The notes below the pieces were generated by a model that saw only the letters and a list, made by a program, of their open reading frames with translations, ran no database searches and was not told where the DNA came from. The translations under genes were made by a program, and so were the position numbers. Positions 1-5,565 of a stretch of 8,562 bases of DNA are shown piece after piece. Positions within the stretch are counted from its first letter, which is position 1, and each line of letters opens with the position of its first letter. The stretch is from Faecalibacterium sp. UBA7177 (GTDB lineage: Bacteria; Bacillota; Clostridia; Oscillospirales; Ruminococcaceae), in contig DKVN01000149.1 of the NCBI GenBank assembly GCA_002491225.1, forward strand, positions 1 to 8,562, given 5' to 3'.

Positions 1-1
1 T

Positions 2-382
2 TTTCGATTGTTCAGTAGACATTATTTAATGTCGATCCTTGATGACAAGATCAAGAACTTTTGGAGGGATACTGCCCGAAAAGCCGCCCGTATCCAAACC
101 GTGGACACCCTGCCGGAATACCCGACCCTCACGCTGGAGGACGAGGTTTTCAGCAATTATGACGCCAAGATCATCTGCCGCTGCATCAACGAATTACCGG
201 AACGATATGGTACATATTTGAAGCTTGCTCTTAACCCGGAGGTAACGCCGGAAACCATTGCGAGCATTTTGGGCGTAAAGACAGACACTTTGCGGTCAAT
301 TGCCTCGCGGGCAAGGAAGCTGCTGAAAAAGGCTTGCGAGGCTATGGAAATTGAGGTAGGTGGAAATGGAAAACGAAAGTAG
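2..382 (+). CDS. ECF-type RNA polymerase sigma factor, 3' part (5' end outside window)
   Basis: The frame is open to the window edge, and the first visible residues (F-R-L-F-S-R-H-Y-L, then I-K-N-F-W-R) look like the end of sigma region 2. The gene therefore starts upstream, and the TTG at position 8 is probably an internal Leu codon. After an acidic linker, about the last 60 residues form a region 4 helix-turn-helix: a helix around INELPERYGTYLKL, then TPETIASILGVKTDTLRSIASRARKLL, the part that contacts the -35 element. The tail is basic. By family knowledge, such a protein directs RNA polymerase to a small regulon and is held by a membrane anti-sigma factor. The next gene overlaps it by 17 bases and encodes a membrane protein with a cytoplasmic N-terminal part, which fits a sigma/anti-sigma pair. 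The target promoters cannot be seen. Confidence in the sigma family is good; the exact subgroup is unknown. Confidence 0.8.
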   Translation, partial: FRLFSRHYLMSILDDKIKNFWRDTARKAARIQTVDTLPEYPTLTLEDEVFSNYDAKIICRCINELPERYGTYLKLALNPEVTPETIASILGVKTDTLRSIASRARKLLKKACEAMEIEVGGNGKRK

Positions 383-1094
383 GGAGCAGCGGGCAATCCA
401 AGGGGAATATAACCTGCGGATGGGGGCATATCTGGCGCGCTGGGAGTTTGAGAAGCAGGTGGAACAGGATGGCAAGGACGAAAGGCTCCCGGCGATGTCG
501 GATGAGGCTGCAGAGCGGATCATCGCTGCCATGATGGCCAATTATGACGCACTACAGCGCGAGAAGAAGCGCAAAAAGCTGCGCGGCAAACTGCTGCGGT
601 GGGGTGCCGCCGTGGCTGCGGTTTTGGTGATCGCCCCGGCAGTGGCCTTGAATGTCAGCGCCAGCAGGACAGCGTTGGTAAATTATGTGATTCAACACTT
701 TGATGAGTATAGTGTCGTGCAGTACGACCAAGACTACAACGCCATCCCCCCGCTCGGCTGGCGCAGCGGATATTATCCAAGATGGCTGCCGGAGGGGTGC
801 AAAGTGCGTATGGTGAAGTTTGAGGAGTTGGGCGAGTTTGCTTGGTACTCAGATTCCACAGGGTATGATTTTTGTTTTTCATTTGTAGCCTCTGCAGAGC
901 GGCCAGCTATAAATACAGAAAACTGCGAAGAAAAAGAGGTTTTAATTAATGGTCGAAAAGGAGTGATTTATCTTTTCGATGATAGACGACGCAGAACGCT
1001 GATTCTATCGTTGCCAGATGGATCAGTTCAGATTGAAGGGAATCTAACTGAAAGAGAAATATGTCGGATGGCTGAATCAATAAATGGTTTATAA
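366..1094 (+). CDS. DUF4367-type membrane protein, probable anti-sigma factor
   Basis: This is a 242-aa protein. ATG 366 is chosen over GTG 360 because GAGGT at 353-357 lies 8 bases before it; from the GTG the gap would be only 2. The order is a charged, helical cytoplasmic part (about residues 1-75), a run of basic residues (KKRKKLRGK), one membrane helix (about residues 78-98, AAVAAVLVIAPAVALNVSA), then an external domain. The external part carries Y-Y-P-R-W-L-P-E-G, a late INTENCEEKEVLINGRKG stretch and a final AESI, a pattern I recognise from DUF4367 proteins encoded next to ECF sigma genes in Clostridia. The start lies inside the sigma gene, so the two are probably translationally coupled. 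The inferred role is to hold the sigma factor at the membrane and sense an envelope signal. The last third is visibly richer in A+T than the first part. Confidence 0.75.
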   Translation: MENESREQRAIQGEYNLRMGAYLARWEFEKQVEQDGKDERLPAMSDEAAERIIAAMMANYDALQREKKRKKLRGKLLRWGAAVAAVLVIAPAVALNVSASRTALVNYVIQHFDEYSVVQYDQDYNAIPPLGWRSGYYPRWLPEGCKVRMVKFEELGEFAWYSDSTGYDFCFSFVASAERPAINTENCEEKEVLINGRKGVIYLFDDRRRRTLILSLPDGSVQIEGNLTEREICRMAESINGL

Positions 1095-1174
1095 AATGCT
1101 GCTGCAATTTGAAGCCTTCGGGGGTATATGTTTATGAGGTGTATGTCCTATACCATTTTCTGGAGGTTTTTGCA

Positions 1175-1582
1175 ATGAAACGGATTATTTCACTCTTCTT
1201 GGTACTTCTTCTATGCGCGTCATTCTGCGTGTCTGTTGGTGCCGATGGAATTCAGCCACGCTGGAAAATGTTGTCTTACCTTAGCACAGATTTGAAGCGC
1301 TATAACGGCTTGTACAACAATGCAGAAATAGCGGCAAGTGCTCACACATGGGACTGTGATGTTCGTCTCGAGATGAATGTGACCATTACAAAGTGGAATG
1401 GAAGAACCTATGAGGACACCAGCATCTCGTGGAATGATTCGTACAATGGGGCCGTAAGCGTATCCCAGAAATTCCATCTTGGTGAGGGCAACTATATTGC
1501 ACGAACCACGGTGACATTGTACGATGAGAATGGCGTATTTATCGAGACCGTCGTGGGGTACTCTGACGAGCTCATCATCTGA
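1175..1582 (+). CDS. Small secreted protein of unknown function
   Basis: This is a 135-aa protein. The frame is open further upstream, but ATG 1175 is preceded by TGGAGG (1161-1166) at 8 bases and begins a classic signal peptide: M-K-R, a hydrophobic core (IISLFLVLLLCASFCVSV), then a likely signal peptidase I site after V-G-A near residue 23. The mature part is about 110 residues, with alternating polar/hydrophobic stretches suggesting a beta-rich fold (VRLEMNVTITKW, GNYIARTTVTLYDENGVFIETVV). It has no LPxTG anchor or lipobox. I do not recognise the family. It lies 80 bases after the DUF4367 gene in the same direction, and may be an output or accessory of that envelope-sensing pair; this is inference from position. 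It is more AT-rich than the neighbouring helicase region. Confidence 0.7.
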   Translation: MKRIISLFLVLLLCASFCVSVGADGIQPRWKMLSYLSTDLKRYNGLYNNAEIAASAHTWDCDVRLEMNVTITKWNGRTYEDTSISWNDSYNGAVSVSQKFHLGEGNYIARTTVTLYDENGVFIETVVGYSDELII

Positions 1583-1601
1583 CTTCTCGCGGATTGCCAT
1601 C

Positions 1602-1648
1602 GAGAGCAAGCTGTGATTAAGCGCTTTTGAGCGAAAAATCTTGCTCTC
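1602..1648. repeat. Hairpin between the secreted-protein and KTR genes
   Basis: GAGAGCAAG at 1602-1610 and CTTGCTCTC at 1640-1648 are perfect inverted copies. Between them lies a smaller stem, CGCT (1622-1625) and AGCG (1630-1633). It follows the stop of the secreted-protein gene by about 20 bases, so it may end or stabilise that transcript. There is no clear T-run on the plus strand, so a classic intrinsic terminator is doubtful. Confidence 0.5.
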
Positions 1649-1721
1649 ATCGCCACAACACAGCCGGATGCCAGACACAGAGCGGTGGCGGCAAGCGTTT
1701 ATACCCGAGGTGACCCCCACA

Positions 1722-1913
1722 ATGGAAGAACTTGCGAACGGCCCACGCTGGGTTTGTTGCCCAATCTGCGGCAGCAAAACGCGGGTCAGGGTATATTGGG
1801 ATACTGTTTTGGTGCATTTTCCTCTCTACTGTGCCAGATGCAAAAAGGAAATGCGGGTCGATGTGGTGCAGTTTAAAATGGTACCCAGCAAATTGAATAC
1901 GATGCAGCAATAA
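1722..1913 (+). CDS. Cysteine-rich KTR-type small zinc-ribbon protein
   Basis: This is a 63-aa protein. The frame is open back to a TTG at 1641, but GAGGTGA at 1707-1713 stands 8 bases before ATG 1722, and the recognisable domain begins right after it. It has two CxxC pairs, C13-P-I-C16 and C37-A-R-C40, about 20 residues apart, as in a zinc ribbon. G-S-K-T-R follows the first pair and gives the family its name. The D-T-V-L....F-P-L-Y-C and V-D-V-V-Q-F stretches also fit the cysteine-rich KTR proteins found as accessory genes on Firmicutes conjugative elements. The biochemical role of the family is not known to me. The stop codon leads directly into the terminator shared with the convergent XRE gene. 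A sharp single-gene unit with its own ribosome site suggests it is cargo. Confidence 0.8.
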   Translation: MEELANGPRWVCCPICGSKTRVRVYWDTVLVHFPLYCARCKKEMRVDVVQFKMVPSKLNTMQQ

Positions 1914-1957
1914 GAAAGAGCCTGTCCTCAAAGCAAATTGAGGAACAGGCTCTTTCT
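1913..1957. terminator. Bidirectional terminator between KTR and XRE genes
   Basis: The left arm at 1913-1930 (AGAAAGAGCCTGTCCTCA) pairs with the right arm at 1939-1957, leaving one unpaired base in the right arm and an 8-base loop. Pyrimidine-rich sequence follows on both strands. It fills the gap between the two convergent stop codons (1913 and 1958), so it can end transcription from both sides. Confidence 0.85.
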
Positions 1958-2308
1958 TTATTGTATCCTTGTTGGATTCATCGCCCGCATCGCAGAGAGA
2001 ACCGCCTTCATAACCGGAAGCAGTGCGTCAGCTTCGGCCTCGGTGCAGCTCCCGAGTAAAAGTCTAAACTGCCGAAAAGCGGCGCTTTCCTGCAGCAACT
2101 CCGGGCTGAATACCTCATGCGAGTCGATTTTAAGTGCCTGAAACAACGGAAAAAGGCTTTTGATTTTAGGATTGCCTTTCCCATTTTCGATGTTCATGAT
2201 CGTGCGGGTATCCAAGCCGGCCATCTCTGCAGCCTGCCCTTGAGTAACTCCCATTTTGTTACGGGCATCCCGGACGATCTTACCCAGAGTGCGGGCAGAA
2301 TATTCCAT
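1958..2308 (-). CDS. XRE-family transcriptional regulator
   Basis: This is a 116-aa protein. A GTG 9 bases further upstream lies inside the ribosome site GAGGTGA, so ATG (M-E-Y-S-A-R) with its codon ending at 2308 is the likely start. Residues about 7-62 form a Cro/C1-type helix-turn-helix: LGKIVRDARNKMGVTQGQAAEMAGLDTRTIMNIENGKGNP, with T-Q..AAEMAGL as the first helices and R-T-I-M-N-I-E-N-G-K as the recognition helix and turn. The C-terminal about 50 residues are helical, probably for dimerisation; no peptidase domain is present. It points left, away from the sigma-like and helicase genes, with an AT-rich control region carrying inverted repeats before it. By analogy with other integrative elements it probably represses itself and perhaps the rightward element genes. 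Confidence 0.88.
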   Translation of the reverse strand: MEYSARTLGKIVRDARNKMGVTQGQAAEMAGLDTRTIMNIENGKGNPKIKSLFPLFQALKIDSHEVFSPELLQESAAFRQFRLLLGSCTEAEADALLPVMKAVLSAMRAMNPTRIQ

Positions 2309-2342
2309 ACAATTCACCTCAAGAATATTCTACAATACACAT

Positions 2343-2367
2343 ATTCACATTTGAATGTAATGTGAAT
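2343..2367. promoter_or_regulatory. Candidate operator: 9-bp inverted repeat upstream of XRE
   Basis: ATTCACATT (2343-2351) and AATGTGAAT (2359-2367) are perfect inverted copies with a 7-base gap, and a shorter ACATT/AATGT pair is nested in them. The site sits between the XRE start and its possible promoter. Nearby, AGAATATTC occurs at 2297-2305 (over the first XRE codons) and again inside the palindrome AGAATATTCT at 2322-2331. These are natural candidates for autoregulation by XRE. Confidence 0.5.
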
Positions 2368-2384
2368 CGCTCAATATATGAATT

Positions 2385-2414
2385 ATAATACACTTATCGG
2401 AATGAGGATATCAA
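2385..2414 (-). promoter_or_regulatory. Possible promoter of the XRE gene
   Basis: Read on the minus strand, TTGATA (2409-2414) is followed after 18 bases by TATTAT (2385-2390). This would start transcription near 2378 and give a leader of about 70 bases. The area is very AT-rich, so chance matches are easy; TATAAT-like hexamers are present on both strands. Confidence 0.35.
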
Positions 2415-2450
2415 TCTCAACCATCCAATCTATTTTGAATGGCAAAAATT

Positions 2451-2521
2451 ATATGAATTTCAGTTCACTCTGTCAGGGAGATACGCCCCCACACATGAAC
2501 TGAAATTCATATTCTTTTTTT
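2451..2521 (+). terminator. Long AT-rich hairpin with T-run (terminator or attenuator-like)
   Basis: Positions 2451-2467 and 2496-2512 are perfect 17-base inverted copies (the left arm begins ATATGAATTTC). The loop is 28 bases and contains GGG and CCCCC tracts that could pair within it. Seven Ts follow (2515-2521). No plus-strand gene lies just upstream, so it may act in the leader of the sigma-like gene or block read-through toward it. Confidence 0.55.
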
Positions 2522-2610
2522 ATGCAGGCAATCTCCCGGCAATAAAAACTGAGCAGACCATACTCCATGATCGCTTAACTGCAAGGATTTGGCTTACCAT
2601 GCTGGCCCGT

Positions 2611-2657
2611 GGCCCTCCGTCGATTTGGCTTTTCTAAACCAAATCGACAGGAGGGCT
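2611..2657 (+). promoter_or_regulatory. Hairpin sequestering the ribosome site of the sigma-like gene
   Basis: GCCCTCC plus GTCGATTTGG (2612-2628) pair with CCAAATCGAC (2639-2648) and GGAGGGC (2650-2656). This makes a 17-bp stem with one bulged A (2649) and a 10-base loop. The right arm contains AGGAGG (2649-2654), the ribosome site of the next gene, whose TTG start is at 2662. When folded, the stem hides that site. The short ATTTTTG after it could also give weak termination. Confidence 0.65.
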
Positions 2658-2661
2658 ATTT

Positions 2662-3057
2662 TTGCCGGAAAAGAAAGGCGAAGCGTACTACCGCAGGGTC
2701 GTGCGCAATTCATATATCAACGAGTACCGGGCCAATGACAACCAGGCAAAGCACATTACGGTGGACAGCAATCTGGTTGAACGGTGTGCAAGAGCATATT
2801 GGATCGAGGATATGGTGTCCCGAAAGCTGGAGCAGGAGAGCGTGGAGGGCTGGCTGCAGACGATTGGCAACCAGAACCTGCTTTGTGCGCTTCGACAATT
2901 GAAGCCGAAAGAACGGGATTTCATCTACACGATTACGGTCAATGGCTTTACTACATACGAGATGGCAGAGCATCTCGGCTGTTCCCAGAGCAGTGCGGCG
3001 GAGCGGTACAAGCGCATCAAGGAAAAAATTAAAAAGCTCATGCGAAAACCCGATTAA
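2662..3057 (+). CDS. Short sigma-70-like protein (region 4 helix-turn-helix) of the element
   Basis: This is a 131-aa protein. TTG is the only usable start: the frame is closed at 2635-2637, and AGGAGG (2649-2654) lies 7 bases before it. The N-terminal half is charged and helical (YYRRVVRNSYINEYR..., then WIEDMVSRKLEQESVEGWL). Residues about 75-128 form a sigma region 4-type domain: LRQLKPKERDFIYTITVNGFTTYEMAEHLGCSQSSAAERYKRIKEKIKKLMRK. Similar short sigma-like proteins are common control genes of Firmicutes integrative elements, where they favour transcription of the transfer or replication genes. Here a long non-coding block and the helicase operon follow in the same direction. Its start region is folded in a strong hairpin, so expression is probably controlled at translation too. 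Its targets are not known; the non-coding block just downstream is an obvious place to look. Confidence 0.78.
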   Translation: MPEKKGEAYYRRVVRNSYINEYRANDNQAKHITVDSNLVERCARAYWIEDMVSRKLEQESVEGWLQTIGNQNLLCALRQLKPKERDFIYTITVNGFTTYEMAEHLGCSQSSAAERYKRIKEKIKKLMRKPD

Positions 3058-3520
3058 AACGCCCCGGCCTTGTGTCATAGAAAGCAGAGGAAAAGTTTCC
3101 TCGCAGTTCCTTGACAACTGAATACCAGCACAGCAGGTACCTTCCCGCGTCCGGGAGCGATAGCGGCGAAAGCGCCATGACCTGCGGACAAGCCTGCCGC
3201 TGCCCCATTTTTCGGGCGGCGGCCGGGCAGCCCGCAGCGAGCGACCAACTTTCAGCCCAAAAGAAGCCCTGGCAGGCTTTCTCGCCATGATCGGAGCAGC
3301 GGGGCCATCAATGATACGCCAGTAGCCCGGCACACAAGACCGGGTGACCGCCCTCGGGTTGAAAGCAAGGAGACCCTTGGGGGGCCAGTGAGCGGCTGCC
3401 AGCCAGCAGCCCACCTGCCTGTGTTCCCTGGGCCGCTCCAAAACCCAATCGGAATAGAGCGACCCGGATGCCGGGGGTGCGCGCTGCAAATACGGCATAG
3501 CAAACAAATAAAAACGGATA
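3058..3520 (+). other. Long GC-rich non-coding block with many hairpins
   Basis: I see no credible protein gene here on either strand: frames that stay open lack a good ribosome site and overlap real genes. The block contains several clear stems: GAGGAAA/TTTCCTC (3087-3102); GCCGCTGCCC/GGGCGGCGGC with a CATTTTTC loop and one G-U pair (3196-3223); CCCGG/CCGGG (3326-3344); GGCTGC/GCAGCC (3394-3411); and CCCGG-ATG-CCGGG (3463-3475). A TTGACA at 3111-3116 could be a -35 element, but no TATAAT-like hexamer stands at the usual distance. Possible roles are a structured RNA, the leader of the helicase operon, or a DNA-processing site such as an origin of transfer or replication. The sequence alone does not decide between them. 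Confidence 0.5.
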
Positions 3521-3591
3521 GCCATATCGACGGCAGATCCGTGCGGCGCAGGCAAAATGCCTGCGCCGCATCAATTTGCCGCTGATATGGC
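3521..3591. repeat. 71-base inverted repeat just before the helicase gene
   Basis: A central perfect 13-bp stem, TGCGGCGCAGGCA (3542-3554) and its inverse (3558-3570), closes a 3-base loop. Outside it CGGCA/TGCCG and then GCCATATC/GATATGGC pair again, separated by short mismatched stretches, so the whole 3521-3591 segment can fold back. It ends 7 bases before the GGAGGA ribosome site of the helicase gene. It could be an attenuator, a cruciform, or a binding site for a DNA-processing protein. Confidence 0.7.
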
Positions 3592-3610
3592 CTTGCCGGA
3601 GGAATATCAG

Positions 3611-5551
3611 ATGAAATCAACATCATCATTGAAAAAAGCCCACGCGCAGGCCAACCACATCTTTCGGGAACTGCTGCCAGCGCATGGGCTTGCGGTACGG
3701 CCAGCACAGATCGAACTCTGCCATGAGATGATCGACGCCATGTTTTTGGGCCGGGTCGCCCTGTGTGACGCCGGGGTGGGCATTGGCAAGACTCATGCGT
3801 ATCTTGTGGCGGGACTACTTTGGCAGAAATATTGCCCTCGCAGCTTGCCGCATACCTTGACAATCTCGACCTCCAGCGTGGCCCTGCAGGATGCCATTAT
3901 AAAGGAGTACATCCCGTTTTTGTCCGAGTTTTTGCAGATGGATGGTGTCCTGAACAGCCCGGTCCGCGCCATCATCCGCAAGGGCCGGGAACGGTATGCC
4001 TGCGACCAGCGCCTCCTGCTTCGTCAGGCAGCGGTCAGAGACAGCGAGCGAGTGAGCGAGCGGCGCAAGGCCGCGCTCTTTGCACTGGACAGACAAATTG
4101 ATCTGGATGCGGCCGCGGGCCTTTCTGCCTTTGACCGCGCCCAAGTGTGTGTTCCGGCAGGTTGTCCGCATGGCTGCACAGAGCAGCACCACTGCCGGTA
4201 TATGGACTTTCTGGCGGATGCCAGAAGTGCGGATGTGGATATCCAGATCTGCAACCACAATTATCTGCTGGCAGACGCGATCCGCAGGAGGCAGGCAGAA
4301 AACCCTTTGCTCAAGGACTACCACATCCTCATTGTGGACGAGGCCCACAAGCTGCCAGAAGCGGCCCGACAGATGTATGGAAAATCCATTCCGCTCAGCG
4401 AGCTTACCGGCCTTTGCGCCTTACTGCAAAGAGAACATCGCCCGCTGGCGGCCCGGCGGCTCAGGGCAGAAACAGAGCGGTTTGCAAACTGCCTGAAACC
4501 CGGCCCGGAACAGGAGGAATGCGAACAGGCGTTTGACCTTACACCGGAACGGAAAGAGACGCTCAATGCCATCATCGCCCTGCTCCGGCGGGCTGCCCGC
4601 CCGGCAGGCAGCCTGACATACGGCACGATCCACCAGCTGGAAAGGACGGTGGAAACCCTCTCCCTGTTTCGGGACCGGGATACGAAATATGTCCTCTATA
4701 TCCATTACGACCAGGCCGGGGAGATCACCCTGAACGCCGCCAGCCGGTCGGCCGCCGCGCAGCTTACGCGGGACCTGTGGCAGACCGGCCGACCTGCTGT
4801 CCTTACCTCCGGTACCCTCGCGGCGGGCGGCAGTTTTACCCGCATCCGTCAGCGGTTGGGGCTGGAACGGAGCTCCCGCTGCCGGGAATTCTCGGCGCAT
4901 TCGCCCTTTGACTATGAGCATCATTGTATGCTGTACATCCCAAGCAGTCAGCAGGTCAAGAGCATGGACGGCAAGGACACCGGGCAGATCGCGGCCCAGC
5001 TGAGAGGGCTGCTGCGGGCGGCCCACGGCCATGCGCTGGTGCTGTTCACCTCGTACCTGTTCATGGGTGAGGTGTGTGAAAAGCTGCGGGGTACGGTGCC
5101 GTTTCCCCTGCTGGAAGCGGGACGTGGCAAGCAGCAGGTGGTGCAGCAGTTCAAACAGCTGCCCAATGCCATACTCTGCGCGGCGGGGCCATGCTGGGAG
5201 GGGATCGACTTCCCCGGTGATATGGTGTCGTTGCTGGTGATCGTGCGGCTGCCGTTCCCGACCCCCGACCCGGTCAGCGAGGCCGAGCGGGAGCAGTACC
5301 CCAGCCTGCACGAGTATATCTCAGCGAGCATTGTGCCCCAGATGCAGACCAAGCTCCGGCAGGGGGTGGGCCGGGCGATCCGCACCGAGACGGACACCTG
5401 TGCGGTTGCGATCTTGGATAGCCGTGCAGCCATCGGTGGGCGGTATCATGCAGCAGTGCGAAAGGAATTGCCGCCCTGTCCGGTGACGGACAGCCTTGAG
5501 GATGTGGCACAGTTCATCCGGGCCAGAAAAGGGCCGGACTACTTTTTATAA
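3611..5551 (+). CDS. DinG-family ATP-dependent DNA helicase (XPD-like, iron-sulfur)
   Basis: This is a 646-aa protein. The frame is open to 3557, but ATG 3611 has GGAGGA (3598-3603) at 7 bases and is preferred. Motifs in order are: Walker A AGVGIGKT (residues 54-61); a motif Ia-like TISTSSVALQ (about 84-93); cysteines C131, C180, C185, C189 and C195, which fit the 4Fe-4S domain of DinG/XPD helicases; NHNYLL; the DEAH box (243-246); SGTLA (400-404); GPCWEGIDFPGD (526-537); and motif VI RQGVGRAIR (583-591). These enzymes unwind DNA 5' to 3' using ATP and are linked to recombination and clearing of R-loops or D-loops. No 3'-5' exonuclease domain is fused at the N-terminus, unlike the longer Firmicutes DinG. 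Its location inside an element and directly after a structured non-coding block suggests a role in element replication or transfer; that is inference. Confidence 0.9.
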   Translation: MKSTSSLKKAHAQANHIFRELLPAHGLAVRPAQIELCHEMIDAMFLGRVALCDAGVGIGKTHAYLVAGLLWQKYCPRSLPHTLTISTSSVALQDAIIKEYIPFLSEFLQMDGVLNSPVRAIIRKGRERYACDQRLLLRQAAVRDSERVSERRKAALFALDRQIDLDAAAGLSAFDRAQVCVPAGCPHGCTEQHHCRYMDFLADARSADVDIQICNHNYLLADAIRRRQAENPLLKDYHILIVDEAHKLPEAARQMYGKSIPLSELTGLCALLQREHRPLAARRLRAETERFANCLKPGPEQEECEQAFDLTPERKETLNAIIALLRRAARPAGSLTYGTIHQLERTVETLSLFRDRDTKYVLYIHYDQAGEITLNAASRSAAAQLTRDLWQTGRPAVLTSGTLAAGGSFTRIRQRLGLERSSRCREFSAHSPFDYEHHCMLYIPSSQQVKSMDGKDTGQIAAQLRGLLRAAHGHALVLFTSYLFMGEVCEKLRGTVPFPLLEAGRGKQQVVQQFKQLPNAILCAAGPCWEGIDFPGDMVSLLVIVRLPFPTPDPVSEAEREQYPSLHEYISASIVPQMQTKLRQGVGRAIRTETDTCAVAILDSRAAIGGRYHAAVRKELPPCPVTDSLEDVAQFIRARKGPDYFL

Positions 5552-5565
5552 GGAAGGAGAGCAAG

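Noticed and set aside
8..10. TTG at 8 as the start of the sigma gene
   Set aside because: Residues before and after it fit the end of sigma region 2, so the gene is cut by the window edge.
1641..1721. TTG start extending the KTR protein by 27 residues
   Set aside because: The ATG at 1722 has GAGGTGA at 8 bases; the extension would start inside the hairpin arm and has no ribosome site.
1220..1777. 185-aa open frame on the minus strand
   Set aside because: It spans two plus-strand genes with proper ribosome sites and a hairpin between them; no family features.
2710..3555. 281-aa open frame on the minus strand across the sigma-like gene and non-coding block
   Set aside because: It lies opposite a real gene for a third of its length, has no convincing ribosome site and shows an Arg/Pro-rich composition typical of GC-rich antisense frames.
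3557..3610. N-terminal extension of the helicase by 18 residues
   Set aside because: The extension would begin inside the inverted repeat, whereas ATG 3611 has GGAGGA at 7 bases.
3252..3863. 203-aa open frame on the minus strand
   Set aside because: It crosses the inverted repeat and the start of the helicase gene, shows no domain pattern and has no good ribosome site.
4421..5311. 296-aa open frame on the minus strand
   Set aside because: It is antisense to the conserved helicase motifs and carries no recognisable domain of its own.
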